64,000 nucleotides of DNA from Virgibacillus sp. 7505 (GCF_002272135.1 NZ_NPBF01000018.1:62001-126000); one strand, 5' to 3'; counted from the stretch's first letter, positions 33,705-43,012 are shown. Program-made: numbers and translations. The notes: a model not told the origin generated them from the sequence alone.

Positions 33705-34937
33705 ATGCAGCCAAAAGGAAGGGCGATTTTCCATGTGGATATGAATAGTTTTTATGCTTCGGTTGAAATGGCATTCGATCCATCACTCCGTGGAAAACCG
33801 CTTGCCATCTGCGGAAATCCTGCCGAGCGGAAAGGTATCGTCGTAACCAGCAGCTATGAAGCGAGGAAGAAGGGTGTTCGTACGACGATGACACTTTGGG
33901 AAGCTAGACGCCTATGTCCGGAATTGCTCGTGCTGCGCCCAAACTTTGAACGGTATCGGAAAGCATCCAGTGAAATGTTCAAAATCCTGCAGGAAGTGAC
34001 GCCAGTCATTCAACCGGTTTCCATAGATGAAGGATATATGGATGTGACGGATTGTGCGCATTTGGGATCTTCGTTGGAGATCGCTCAATCGCTTCAGGAG
34101 CGTATCATGAAAGAGCTGGATCTACCTTGCAGTATCGGGATCGCTCCGAACAAATTTCTTGCAAAGATGGCTTCGGACATGAAGAAGCCGCTTGGTATCA
34201 CAGTATTGCGAAAGCGTGATATACCTGAGCTGCTATGGCCGCTTCCAATCGAAGAAATGCATGGGGTCGGAGAGAAGACTGCAGAAAAGATGCGCTCACT
34301 TGGTATTAAGACGATTGGTGACTTAGCTCAAAAAGACATCTTCCAGCTGAAACGTGTTTTCGGTGTAAACGGGGAGAGGCTGGCTAATCGGGCCAATGGC
34401 TTAGATGACAGACCGGTCGATCCAGAAGCAGTGCACAGCTTCAAAAGCATCGGGAGCTCGCAGACGCTTCCGCACGATACGACAGATGATAAAGAATTGG
34501 ATAAACTTCTGCTGGATTTGTCCAAAAGTGTGGAAAAACGTATGCATAGGAAGGAAGCAATCGCAAAAGGTATTCAGCTGATGATCCGTTATCATGATCG
34601 TAAGACGATTACGCGCAGTATGAAACTGCCAAATTTCATGGAGTCGGCCAATGACGTATTCAGTTATGCGCAGTCCTTGCTGCAGAAGCATTGGAACGGG
34701 GAACCAATCCGTCTGTTAGGGGTCAGTGTATTTGATGTGGCAGAGAAGAAAGAAGTCGGGAAACAGCTTGATTTGTTCACATATGAAAAAGAGGCTTCAA
34801 AAGAGGGGCTATATCAAGTAATCGACCAGTTGACGGCTAAGTTTGGGAAAAATCCATTCCGTACTTTACACTCATCGTCGTCAGATAGCATGAGGACAAG
34901 CTTTCAAAAGGATTTTCTTGATGACTATACAAAATAG
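33705..34937 (+). CDS. dinB: DNA polymerase IV (Y family)
   Basis: 410 residues. Y-family polymerase: HVDMNSFYASVE with catalytic Asp at residue 10, SIDEGYMDVT with the second acidic pair, a helix-hairpin-helix segment MHGVGEKTAEKM, the little-finger domain, and a C-terminal QLDLF motif (KQLDLFTYEK) that is the beta-clamp binding site. Translesion synthesis. Equivalent to YqjH. GAGAGGAGG precedes ATG 33705. Confidence 0.95.
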   Translation: MQPKGRAIFHVDMNSFYASVEMAFDPSLRGKPLAICGNPAERKGIVVTSSYEARKKGVRTTMTLWEARRLCPELLVLRPNFERYRKASSEMFKILQEVTPVIQPVSIDEGYMDVTDCAHLGSSLEIAQSLQERIMKELDLPCSIGIAPNKFLAKMASDMKKPLGITVLRKRDIPELLWPLPIEEMHGVGEKTAEKMRSLGIKTIGDLAQKDIFQLKRVFGVNGERLANRANGLDDRPVDPEAVHSFKSIGSSQTLPHDTTDDKELDKLLLDLSKSVEKRMHRKEAIAKGIQLMIRYHDRKTITRSMKLPNFMESANDVFSYAQSLLQKHWNGEPIRLLGVSVFDVAEKKEVGKQLDLFTYEKEASKEGLYQVIDQLTAKFGKNPFRTLHSSSSDSMRTSFQKDFLDDYTK

Positions 34938-34967
34938 CAGCGATTCTTATGAATCGCTGCTATTTTT
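34932..34967. terminator. Bidirectional terminator between dinB and rnz
   Basis: Arms AAATAGCAGCGATTC (34932-34946) and GAATCGCTGCTATTT (34951-34965), four-base loop, T-runs on both strands. The dinB stop lies in the left arm and the right arm encodes the last residues (NSSDS) of RNase Z. Confidence 0.9.
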
Positions 34968-35882
34968 TGGTATATCAAAAACGCGCATATCTTCTGCAAG
35001 CTCTGTTTCCAGAAAAACAGTCCGAGCTTGTTCTGTCAATATCTGTGCATCGTCTTGATGATATCGTGCAGATATATGCGTCAGGATTAATTTTTTAACA
35101 TTTGCATCTCTGGCCAAGCTTGCTGCTTGTATAGCTGTAGAGTGTCCGTAAGCCTTCGCCATTTCCGGTTCATCTGCTGAAAAGGTTGCCTCATGAACGA
35201 GAATATCAGCATCTTCCACAGAGTCCTTAAGCTCTGGCAGATAGGTTGTGTCACCTAAAATAACTATTTTCCTGCCTGGCTTATCCGGACCGACAACATC
35301 CGATCTTTTGATCTGCTGCCCATCAGGCAATTCAGTGATTTCCTGATCTTTGATCAGGCGATAAATCGGCCCGGGGGAGATGCCCATTTGTCTGAGCTTG
35401 TCCACTTTGAGTTCTCCTTGCACGGCTTTTTCCTCCACAATATATCCGAGACATGGAATACCGTGGGAAAGCTTAACAGCATCGACTATCCATCCTTCAT
35501 CCTCGAAAATTCGCCCGGGCTCAATCTCATGGATGATGAGGGAACTTGCCACATTACTTCCGCTGACACGCAAGGAGACTTCGATAAATTCCTTGATGCC
35601 TTGCGGGCCGTAGACTTCCAGCTTCAGGTCGGACTGCTGGAACGAACGGGTTGATAACAAACCAGGCAATCCATATATATGATCCCCATGCATGTGGGTG
35701 ATGAAGATTTTTTCGATTTTACCTGGCTTTAACGGTGAGTAAAGCAGCTGATGCTGGGTGGCCTCGCCGCAATCGAACATCCAGACTGCTTGCCGCTCCT
35801 GTGGCATTGACAAACAGATGCTCGTCACATTCCGATCTTTTGACGGCAATCCTGCACCTGTTCCAAGAAAATGTAATTCCAT
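34947..35882 (-). CDS. rnz: Ribonuclease Z
   Basis: 311 residues. tRNA 3'-end processing endonuclease of the metallo-beta-lactamase fold: the zinc motif THMHGDHIYG (HxHxDH) near residue 63, LGTGAGLPSKDRNVT at the N-terminus, and LVHEATF and LILTHISARY motifs in the C-terminal half. Minus strand, last of three co-directional genes; AGGAGG precedes the start. Confidence 0.94.
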   Translation of the reverse strand: MELHFLGTGAGLPSKDRNVTSICLSMPQERQAVWMFDCGEATQHQLLYSPLKPGKIEKIFITHMHGDHIYGLPGLLSTRSFQQSDLKLEVYGPQGIKEFIEVSLRVSGSNVASSLIIHEIEPGRIFEDEGWIVDAVKLSHGIPCLGYIVEEKAVQGELKVDKLRQMGISPGPIYRLIKDQEITELPDGQQIKRSDVVGPDKPGRKIVILGDTTYLPELKDSVEDADILVHEATFSADEPEMAKAYGHSTAIQAASLARDANVKKLILTHISARYHQDDAQILTEQARTVFLETELAEDMRVFDIPKNSSDS

Positions 35883-35901
35883 AATAAAAAGCCTCCTGCA
35901 G

Positions 35902-36924
35902 TTACCAGCCCCGTTTATACATGGCTGGTGCTTCCAATCTATAATTCAGCTGTTCGGCAGCTTCGAGCGGCCAATAAGGATTTCGCAGCATAGCGCGCGC
36001 AATGAAGACAAGATCGGCACGTTCATTTTGCAATATCTCCTCAGCCATTTGTCCGTTTGTAATCAAGCCGACAGCAGCAGTATCGACAAGAGCATGCTTC
36101 CGTATCCGTTCTGCATGAACTACTTGATAGCCCGGATACACAGTGGATGGACCCTCTGGAACGACTCCCCCTGTGCTGCAATCGATTAAATCGACACCTT
36201 GTCGTTTCATTTCAATGCTGTAGTAAATGAAATCATTTATACCGTTTCCGCCTTCTGCATATTCATCCGCTGAAATACGGACGAACAATGGACCATCCCA
36301 AGTCTGTTTGACCGCATCGAGCACTTCTCGTAGAAAACGGTACCGATTTTCACGAGCTCCGCCATAGGCATCAATTCGCTTGTTTGTAAGTGGAGATAGG
36401 AACTGATTGATTAAATAGCCATGAGCAGCATGGATCTCAATCACATCGAATCCTGCTTCCTTCGCACGAATTGCAGCCTTACGATAAGAATCGACCAATT
36501 CGTTTATCTTTTCTTCTGTCAAAGCTTCCGGTGCGACGGATTCGCCATCCCATGGCAAATTGCTTGGTGCGACAATTGGATCTTCCGCTCTTGATTTCCT
36601 GCCGGCATGACCAAGCTGGATGCCGCTTTTGCTGCCATGCGCTTGAATTCTTTCACTGATGGTGCGAAGACCTTCTATATGTTCATCAGACCAGATGCCA
36701 AGATCCTGATCAGAAATTCTTCCTTCTGGTGTAACAGCCGTAGACTCCAAGAAAACAAGTCCAGCTTGCCCAATCGCCCTGCTTTCATAATGGGTGATAT
36801 GGAAAGGAGTGACTTTGCCGTCTTTTTCTTCGACGCTGTACATGCACATAGGGGAGACGACAATGCGATTTTTAAAGGTACAGTTTTTGTATGTGATTGG
36901 TTGAAATAATTTAGGTGTAGCCAT
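35902..36924 (-). CDS. namA: NADPH dehydrogenase NamA (Old Yellow Enzyme)
   Basis: 340 residues of the FMN-dependent ene-reductase family, matching YqjM: VVSPMCMYS (flavin-redox Cys region), GIQLGHAGRKS, IEIHAAHGYLINQFLSP (substrate-binding His pair) and the C-terminal ARAMLRNPYWP. Reduces electrophilic enones and nitro compounds. Minus strand, 22 bases after the GDPD gene and 19 before rnz. Confidence 0.94.
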   Translation of the reverse strand: MATPKLFQPITYKNCTFKNRIVVSPMCMYSVEEKDGKVTPFHITHYESRAIGQAGLVFLESTAVTPEGRISDQDLGIWSDEHIEGLRTISERIQAHGSKSGIQLGHAGRKSRAEDPIVAPSNLPWDGESVAPEALTEEKINELVDSYRKAAIRAKEAGFDVIEIHAAHGYLINQFLSPLTNKRIDAYGGARENRYRFLREVLDAVKQTWDGPLFVRISADEYAEGGNGINDFIYYSIEMKRQGVDLIDCSTGGVVPEGPSTVYPGYQVVHAERIRKHALVDTAAVGLITNGQMAEEILQNERADLVFIARAMLRNPYWPLEAAEQLNYRLEAPAMYKRGW

Positions 36925-36946
36925 TGTAGGACCTCCGATTGTTTGA

Positions 36947-37684
36947 TTAACTAGTGATATAGCCCTTTTGCAATTCTAGTGCACGATCTGGCACATCCGA
37001 GATGATAACATCACATTTCGCTTCAAGAGCACGTAGTATATAAACTGGCTGGTTGACTGTATATACCCGAATCGGTACATTATGCTGCTCGCACTCTTGA
37101 ATAAGTTTTTTGTTCAGCAAACGGTATTTTGGGTGCAAGGCTTTCGCTCCGATTTCTTCCATCAATGAAAAAAGCTGACGGGGACGCCTTGAAGTAAGAA
37201 AGCCTGTATCTATACCATCATCCAGATCAGATATACGACGGATAGTATCCGCGTTAAAGCTTGATATGATCGTCCTGTCTTTCATTCCATGATCCGAAAG
37301 GCGCTGTAAGACGATTTCCTCGATACCAGGGTATGGATACTTATTCGTTTTCAGCTCCAGATTGAGTAGCATAGGAGTCTTTTTGATCCATTGCAGAAAC
37401 AAATCTAATGAAATGATTCTTTCACCAGCATAGTCGCTTGAGAACCAGCCTCCAGCATCCGCCTGGAGCAATTCTTCATATGTAAGCTTCCGAATCAAAC
37501 CACGTTTATTGGTCGTGCGATTGATGCTTTCATCATGAATGATGACTGGAATTTGGTCTTTCGTCAGCTGCACATCGGTTTCGATGCCATCAGCCTGCAT
37601 CAGCTCTGCCAGCCGAAAAGCGGCCATCGTATTTTCCGGTGCATATTTGCTGGCACCGCGATGTGCAAATATTTTGGTAGACAT
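36947..37684 (-). CDS. Glycerophosphodiester phosphodiesterase
   Basis: 245 residues. GDPD family: FAHRGASKYAPENTMAAF (catalytic His-Arg), GIETDVQLTKDQIPVIIHDE (metal Glu/Asp and second catalytic His). Releases glycerol-3-phosphate from glycerophosphodiesters; no signal peptide, so probably cytoplasmic. ATG at 37684 is preferred over the upstream TTG at 37765 because CGGGGTGA is adjacent and the extra 27 residues would overlap the divergent gene. First of the minus-strand trio. Confidence 0.9.
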   Translation of the reverse strand: MSTKIFAHRGASKYAPENTMAAFRLAELMQADGIETDVQLTKDQIPVIIHDESINRTTNKRGLIRKLTYEELLQADAGGWFSSDYAGERIISLDLFLQWIKKTPMLLNLELKTNKYPYPGIEEIVLQRLSDHGMKDRTIISSFNADTIRRISDLDDGIDTGFLTSRRPRQLFSLMEEIGAKALHPKYRLLNKKLIQECEQHNVPIRVYTVNQPVYILRALEAKCDVIISDVPDRALELQKGYITS

Positions 37685-37763
37685 GGTTTCACCCCGAACT
37701 TGGACGTATAGTTGAATTGTGCGAGAAAAACTGGCAAAAGTCAATTTGAAAGGACGTGCATGC

Positions 37764-39383
37764 ATGAAACAGTGGCAATCGAAGGACGAATTAATAGCAT
37801 TACTGGCAGAGCTTGTTGAAATCGAGAGTATTACAGGTTCTCCGGAAGAAATCCGTTTTCCGGAGCATGTTCATGCCCTTTTGGAACAAAAGCTTTATTT
37901 CCAGCAGAACCCAGCTCATTTGCAGCTTCATCCGCTGAAGGACGGCCGTCAGCTCCTCACAGCATTAGTTAAGAAATCTGACAAAAAAGATACTATTATC
38001 TTGCTCAGTCACTTTGATGTCGTCGGAACTGAGGACTTTGGCACCTACCAGCATCTTGCCACAAAGGTGCATGACCTGACTGCGGCTTATTCGAATGATG
38101 AAGTGGAGCTGCCTTCTTATATAAAAAAGGAAATGCAGCAGGGAGAATGGCTCTTTGGCAGAGGGACGATGGATATGAAGGCTGGTCTTGCAATCCATCT
38201 TTCTATGCTGGAACGCGCGATGGATGCTGCGTTCGACGGAAATATCCTATTGTTGACTGTGCCCGACGAAGAAGTGAATTCTGCCGGAATGCTGCGCGCC
38301 CTTGAAATTTTGCAGCAGCTGCAGACAACTGAGGAGCTGGTATACAAATTATGCATGAACGGAGAACCTGTGTTCAGCAAATACCCAGGTGATACAGGTA
38401 ATTATATGTATAGCGGATCCATAGGAAAAGTGCTTCCAGGTTTCTTTTGCTATGGTAAGGAAACGCATGTTGGTGAACCGTTTGGTGGTTTGAATGCTAA
38501 TCTGATGATCAGTTATTTGTCACAGGAATTGGAGCTTCAGGAATCCTTCATAGAAGAAGTGGACGGAGAAGTGACTCCGCCGCCAGTTAGCTTGATGCTG
38601 CGCGATTTGAAAGAAGCATATTCTGTGCAGACGCCTGTATCTGCAGTCACGATGTACAACGTATTGTTTTTAGAACAATCCATTCAAGAAATCAATATGA
38701 AATTAAAGCGAGCAATGGAGCGAGCTGCCAGGAGAATAGAAACACATTATCAACAGAAAGCAAATCTTTCTGCAGCTAAATCGAGTGCTTTCCAGCCAAT
38801 AGCTTTCCAAATTAAGACTATGTTTTATGAAGAACTTTATGCGCATGCGGTCAAACGGTTCGGGAAGGCGGAAGTGGAAAGAAGACAAAACAGGCTCGTA
38901 ACGACGCGTAAGGAAGGGGACCGGGATTTTTCGACTAAGCTTGTGAAAGAGCTGGTTAGCATGTGTCATGATCTGGCACCTGTCATCGTTCTTTTTTACA
39001 GCCCGCCATTTTATCCTGCGGTTTCCTCTAAAAAGGACCCTTATGTAAGGCAATTGATTGCTGATATACAATCAGAGGCAAAAGCGACCTATTCGACTGA
39101 TTTGAAAGAAGTGCAGTTTTTCCCGGGTCTTTCAGATTCAAGTTTCATTGGCAAGCCTACATCGCGTACCGCGATACAGGATTTGATATCTAACATGCCG
39201 CTGCAGCAGAAAGGCTTCACTTTGCCAGCTGACTTGATGGAAGGGCTGCAAATGCCAGTGCTTCATTTAGGACCATACGGTAAGGATGCACATCAGTGGA
39301 CAGAGCGGCTGGAAGTGACCTATAGTTTTGGCAAGCTGCCTGACTTGATGGAAAGTGCCATCCGGTTTGCTTTCCGTACATAA
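37764..39383 (+). CDS. yqjN: M20-family hydrolase YqjN (RocB-like)
   Basis: 539 residues. Zinc hydrolase with LSHFDVVG, LFGRGTMDMKAGLAIH and TVPDEEVNSAG motifs, and the long RocB-type C-terminal extension. In B. subtilis YqjN is at the same place; RocB and YqjN are linked to amino acid degradation but the exact substrate is uncertain. ATG 37764 follows GAAAGGA; an earlier in-frame start at 37719 overlaps the divergent gene's leader. Confidence 0.85.
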   Translation: MKQWQSKDELIALLAELVEIESITGSPEEIRFPEHVHALLEQKLYFQQNPAHLQLHPLKDGRQLLTALVKKSDKKDTIILLSHFDVVGTEDFGTYQHLATKVHDLTAAYSNDEVELPSYIKKEMQQGEWLFGRGTMDMKAGLAIHLSMLERAMDAAFDGNILLLTVPDEEVNSAGMLRALEILQQLQTTEELVYKLCMNGEPVFSKYPGDTGNYMYSGSIGKVLPGFFCYGKETHVGEPFGGLNANLMISYLSQELELQESFIEEVDGEVTPPPVSLMLRDLKEAYSVQTPVSAVTMYNVLFLEQSIQEINMKLKRAMERAARRIETHYQQKANLSAAKSSAFQPIAFQIKTMFYEELYAHAVKRFGKAEVERRQNRLVTTRKEGDRDFSTKLVKELVSMCHDLAPVIVLFYSPPFYPAVSSKKDPYVRQLIADIQSEAKATYSTDLKEVQFFPGLSDSSFIGKPTSRTAIQDLISNMPLQQKGFTLPADLMEGLQMPVLHLGPYGKDAHQWTERLEVTYSFGKLPDLMESAIRFAFRT

Positions 39384-39422
39384 TCATCCTGTAAGAAGGG
39401 TAAACAGAAAGAGGTACTGCAT

Positions 39423-40211
39423 ATGGGAGCAAGTAAGAAAAGCCTGTTGATAACAGGAGCCTCAAGCGGCCTTGGAAGGGAACTGGCCATTGAAGCTGCG
39501 GCTGCCGGCTATCAATTGCTGCTTGTTGCAAGATCCGAGGAAAAGCTAAAACAGTTAGCTATTGAGCTGAAAGAGCGATTCCAGATAAATAGTACGATTT
39601 ATAGGGCGGATCTGAATGACCCTGAAGAATGGCGTACTGCATTGCAGCAGATTGTAAGGGAGAATCAGCATATTGATGTATTGATCAATAATGCGGGAGT
39701 GGGGTATTTCCGTCTCTTTAAAGATACAGATCCAATACAGATAGAAACGACGATGCGAGTCAATTCCCTGGCAGTTATGGAGGCTTCAGCAGCCATACTG
39801 CCAGGTATGCTGAAGCAGGGGGCAGGACATGTAATCATGATCGGTTCGATGGCTGGTAAAGTAGCCACGCCAAAAGCTGCAGTATACGGTGCAAGTAAAC
39901 ACAGCATCATCGGCTTCAGTAATGGACTGCGCCAGGAGCTGAAGCCATATGGGATCCATGTGACGACTGTTAATCTAGGACCGATGGATACAAACTTTTT
40001 TGACACAGCTGATCCGAGCGGAAGATATCGCCAGGCGAGCGCCCGTTATATGCTGCAGCCTGATAAAGTAGCTCGTAAAGTCATCTCAAGCATCGGGAAG
40101 AACAAGCGTGAAATCAATCTGCCTGGCTGGATGGGCATCGGAAGTAAGGTGTATCAGCTGGTGCCGGGAGTGGCAGAGAAATTGCTCGGCGGTCAATTCA
40201 ACAAGAAATAA
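39423..40211 (+). CDS. yqjQ: Short-chain dehydrogenase YqjQ
   Basis: 262 residues. SDR of the classical type: ITGASSGLGRELA nucleotide motif at residue 11, DVLINNAGVGYF, catalytic Ser-Tyr-Lys with YGASKHS. Substrate unknown. Position after yqjN matches B. subtilis yqjQ. The HesB-like gene follows after 13 bases. Confidence 0.88.
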   Translation: MGASKKSLLITGASSGLGRELAIEAAAAGYQLLLVARSEEKLKQLAIELKERFQINSTIYRADLNDPEEWRTALQQIVRENQHIDVLINNAGVGYFRLFKDTDPIQIETTMRVNSLAVMEASAAILPGMLKQGAGHVIMIGSMAGKVATPKAAVYGASKHSIIGFSNGLRQELKPYGIHVTTVNLGPMDTNFFDTADPSGRYRQASARYMLQPDKVARKVISSIGKNKREINLPGWMGIGSKVYQLVPGVAEKLLGGQFNKK

Positions 40212-40224
40212 GGAGGAACATAAC

Positions 40225-40593
40225 ATGAAATTAACGATTACAGACACAGCCTGGGAAAAAGTACAAGCATTGCGGGAAGAGGCACATCGATACCTGGTTT
40301 TATACTTTGATACGGTAGGAGTAGGATGTAAATCGAATGGCATTCCTACAGTCCGATTTGCTGAAAAACCGCGCTCTAGGGACATCGAGGTGGAGAGCGA
40401 GACAATACCGGCATTGGTGGATAAGCAGCAGGAGGTATATTTCGCCGAGGAAGTGAAGCTGGATTTCAGTAATAATGTGTTCCGTCTATCCAGTAAAGAA
40501 GGATTTTTGAATGCATTGATTCCGCAGGCACATCTGACACATACTGATTTTCTGGATGAAGAACCGGAAGCTAGCAGGGGAGATTCCTGCTGA
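40225..40593 (+). CDS. HesB/IscA-like iron-sulfur biosynthesis family protein
   Basis: 122 residues with the compact Fe-S biosynthesis fold (KLTITDTAWEKVQAL, then FDTVGVGCKSNGIPTV). Only one cysteine is in the position of the IscA triad (Cys near residue 34), plus a terminal Cys, so a classical scaffold role is doubtful; it resembles the YqkB/YneR subgroup. AAGGAGG precedes ATG 40225. Confidence 0.75.
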   Translation: MKLTITDTAWEKVQALREEAHRYLVLYFDTVGVGCKSNGIPTVRFAEKPRSRDIEVESETIPALVDKQQEVYFAEEVKLDFSNNVFRLSSKEGFLNALIPQAHLTHTDFLDEEPEASRGDSC

Positions 40594-40605
40594 CTTCCGT
40601 TTTTT
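40565..40605 (+). terminator. Terminator after the HesB-like gene
   Basis: Arms CGGAAG-ct-AGCAGG (40565-40578) and CCTGCT-ga-CTTCCG (40586-40599) with an internal mismatch loop, then six T. It overlaps the coding end of the HesB-like gene. Confidence 0.8.
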
Positions 40606-40607
40606 CT

Positions 40608-41531
40608 TTATCGGTGGTTCGTATACTGAATTGAACGGGTGACTTGCTGAAGCAAATCGTAAGTTTCATGAGATAATGGAACAGTGGAGAGTGCGGCATT
40701 CTGCTTTACCTGATCCAATGAACTTGCTCCCATAACGGCACTTGCCAAAGCAGGATGCTGAAGAACATAACGCACAGCTAGAGAGGTGACGGAGGTATCC
40801 TCCTGCTCAGCCAGCACACGAAGTTTTTCGCTTGCAGCCAGCAGCTCGTTGTATGTGTGTGTCAAATAGCCATCTGCTCCTTTTTGTTTTACCTTTTCAC
40901 TTGCTTTGTCACTCAGCATGCCTTTAGCAACACTGCCGCGCGCAAATACACTGATTTCATTCCCTGCCAGTAAATCAAGTACTTGTTCCTCTGGGCGTCT
41001 GTCCAGCAAGCTGTACTGCATCATGACGCTGATGATATTCGACCGTTTGACATATTCACGGATGACATTCGGTCGAATGGAAGAAATACCGTAGTAGCGG
41101 ATGAGTCCTTCTTTTTTCAGCGTTTCGAATGCATCAATTGTCTCGTCAATATCATCCTCCATCGTTCCGCCATGAAGCTGATAGAGGTCTAAATAATCCG
41201 TTTGTAACCTGCGAAGGCTTTCTTTGATCTGCGAAACAATATATTCCTTGCTCGCATCCCAATGCCACGACTCGCCTCCGGGATCCAGCCGGTTGCCGAC
41301 TTTGCTGGCAAGGATCACTTTGTCTCGTCTGCCTTTGAAAGCTTTACCGACAATCTCTTCATTTTTGCCTTGATCATATAAATCTGCTGTGTCGAAATAA
41401 TTGATACCTAAATCATGCGCTTCGTGAAGCAGCCGTATTCCTTGCTGTTCGTCTGTACCGATGCTCATCGTCCCGAATGAGATTTCAGAAACTTGAAGAT
41501 CAGATGTGCCTACTCGTCTTTTCTGCATCAT
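40608..41531 (-). CDS. yqkF: Aldo/keto reductase YqkF
   Basis: 307 residues. AKR fold: NYFDTADLYDQGKNEEIVGKAF (catalytic Asp, Tyr), ILASKVGN (Lys), YQLHGG (His), and VMGASSLDQVKQN in the NADP site. Substrate unknown. Minus strand, divergent from nudF and convergent with the HesB-like gene; AAGGAAGGTGG precedes the start. Confidence 0.9.
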   Translation of the reverse strand: MMQKRRVGTSDLQVSEISFGTMSIGTDEQQGIRLLHEAHDLGINYFDTADLYDQGKNEEIVGKAFKGRRDKVILASKVGNRLDPGGESWHWDASKEYIVSQIKESLRRLQTDYLDLYQLHGGTMEDDIDETIDAFETLKKEGLIRYYGISSIRPNVIREYVKRSNIISVMMQYSLLDRRPEEQVLDLLAGNEISVFARGSVAKGMLSDKASEKVKQKGADGYLTHTYNELLAASEKLRVLAEQEDTSVTSLAVRYVLQHPALASAVMGASSLDQVKQNAALSTVPLSHETYDLLQQVTRSIQYTNHR

Positions 41532-41653
41532 ATAGTTCCACCTTCCTTTTTTTCCTACGTGTTTAGTGTAAGCGTAAGCAGTTCAGCAGACAACTTATGT
41601 GTCCTGGTCAAGCTATGGTAAGATGGAAGAAGCGATATAAAGGAGTGTACATA

Positions 41654-42202
41654 ATGAAGAAATTCGAAGAAAAGACAATCGATACATCCCCCATCTATAA
41701 TGGAAAGGTGATTTCCTTGAGAGTGGATACCGTTTCTTTGCCGGACGGGAATACTTCCAAACGGGAATTGGTCAAGCATCCTGGCGCTGTAGCTATCATT
41801 CCGATAACAAAAGAAGGAAAAATCATATTTGTCGAGCAATACCGTAAAGCGCTGGAAAAATCGATAATTGAAATTCCGGCAGGCAAGCTGGAGCCTGGTG
41901 AAGAACCGGAAGTGACGGCAGTAAGAGAGCTTGAAGAAGAGACAGGCTATACAACTCAAAAATTAAAAAAACTTGGTTCCTTCTATACATCTCCAGGCTT
42001 TGCCGATGAATTGCTTCATGTATATGAAGCTGATAATCTCGAGCTCCTTACCCAAAAGGTAGCTGGTGATGAGGACGAATTTGTCGAGCTGATGGAACTG
42101 ACGCTTGAAGAAGCGGAGGAACTTGTAAAAGAGGAGCGGATTCATGATGCGAAAACTATGTATGCTTTGCTGCATCTCCGCTTGAAACGCGCTAGTAACT
42201 AA
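41654..42202 (+). CDS. nudF: ADP-ribose pyrophosphatase (Nudix)
   Basis: 182 residues. The complete Nudix box G-x5-E-x7-REL-x-EE-x-GY lies at about residues 77-100 (GKLEPGEEPEV followed by RELEEETGY). Hydrolyses ADP-ribose to AMP and ribose-5-phosphate. ATG 41654 follows AAAGGAGTG; a further upstream start at 41597 has no ribosome binding site. Matches YqkG/NudF in position. Confidence 0.93.
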   Translation: MKKFEEKTIDTSPIYNGKVISLRVDTVSLPDGNTSKRELVKHPGAVAIIPITKEGKIIFVEQYRKALEKSIIEIPAGKLEPGEEPEVTAVRELEEETGYTTQKLKKLGSFYTSPGFADELLHVYEADNLELLTQKVAGDEDEFVELMELTLEEAEELVKEERIHDAKTMYALLHLRLKRASN

Positions 42203-42231
42203 CAGTTCTATCAGACAAGCTTCCGTCATAG

Positions 42232-42253
42232 ATTCTAGTAACTAGACTAGAAT
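42232..42253 (+). repeat. Inverted repeat before spoIIM
   Basis: ATTCTAGT (42232-42239) and ACTAGAAT (42246-42253) with a six-base spacer, 16 bases before the spoIIM start. Could be an operator or an mRNA hairpin near the ribosome binding site. Confidence 0.4.
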
Positions 42254-42268
42254 ACGGGGGCAGATAAG

Positions 42269-42904
42269 ATGAAAAAGCGGGAGTTTATTCTCTTTCATCA
42301 TTTAAAACAGCATGCAACAAGTTACTTGTTCATGCTTGTACTATTCCTGATTGGAATCATATTCGGTGCGATTGTTGTCAACAGCATGAACTTTACGCAA
42401 AAGGAAGACTTGTTTTACTATTTGGAACGATTCTTCGCACAGCTTCAGCAAGGACAGGTGATCAGCAAGCAGGAGATCCTCCAGTCGAGTTTTCTCGCTC
42501 ATCTCAAGTTTCTGCTGTTTCTGTATGTACTTGGCCTGTCCATCATCGGGATACCAATCATCTGGATGCTGCTCTTCAGTAAAGGATTGATGATGGGATT
42601 CAGTGTGGGATTCCTAGTCAATCAGCTGGGGTGGAAAGGCCTGATGCTTGCAGCAGCAGCTGTTGCTCCGCAGAATTTAGTAGTCATTCCGCTTTATCTC
42701 ATAGCGGGCACTAGCGCGATGCTATTTTCTGTTACACTTTTGCGTAAGCTCATTGCCAAACGGTCACCATTATCATTAAGACGTTATTTTTTCCAATACA
42801 GTACCATTTTCCTGATGCTTATTGCAGGGTCTGCTGCAGCATCCATCATTGAAACTTTCCTTGCAAACCCGCTTCTGTCAATGCTTGTCAATGATTTGCT
42901 GTGA
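42269..42904 (+). CDS. spoIIM: Stage II sporulation protein M
   Basis: 211 residues with about five membrane segments (SYLFMLVLFLIGIIFGAIVV first). Part of the DMP complex (SpoIID, SpoIIM, SpoIIP) that drives septal peptidoglycan degradation and engulfment; SpoIIM is the membrane scaffold. Conserved block GIPIIWMLLFSKGLMMGFSVGFL. Sits before fur as in B. subtilis. GGGGGCAG ribosome binding site. Confidence 0.92.
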   Translation: MKKREFILFHHLKQHATSYLFMLVLFLIGIIFGAIVVNSMNFTQKEDLFYYLERFFAQLQQGQVISKQEILQSSFLAHLKFLLFLYVLGLSIIGIPIIWMLLFSKGLMMGFSVGFLVNQLGWKGLMLAAAAVAPQNLVVIPLYLIAGTSAMLFSVTLLRKLIAKRSPLSLRRYFFQYSTIFLMLIAGSAAASIIETFLANPLLSMLVNDLL

Positions 42905-42937
42905 GTGAAACTATTAAGAATGATTATAATTAGCTGT

Positions 42938-42983
42938 TTATAATAATTATAATTTGACACCTTTTTCGCAATCAGTATATAAT
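42938..42983 (+). promoter_or_regulatory. fur promoter with exact PerR box
   Basis: TTATAATAATTATAA at 42938-42952 matches the PerR box TTATAATNATTATAA at every position. It ends one base before a TTGACA -35 (42954-42959), followed 18 bases later by TATAAT (42978-42983). A second partial copy (TGATTATAATTA) lies upstream at 42921-42932. fur is a known PerR target in B. subtilis. Confidence 0.85.
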
Positions 42984-43012
42984 AAGTGTGGGATTACGAG
43001 GGAGGAATTCAC

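Noticed and set aside
33105-33734. 209-residue minus-strand open frame
   Set aside because: Antisense of the tripeptidase gene and the dinB promoter; no recognisable features.
41567-41580. TGTAAGCGTAAGCA before nudF, cre-like
   Set aside because: Two mismatches, and the flanking genes are housekeeping with no sugar link.
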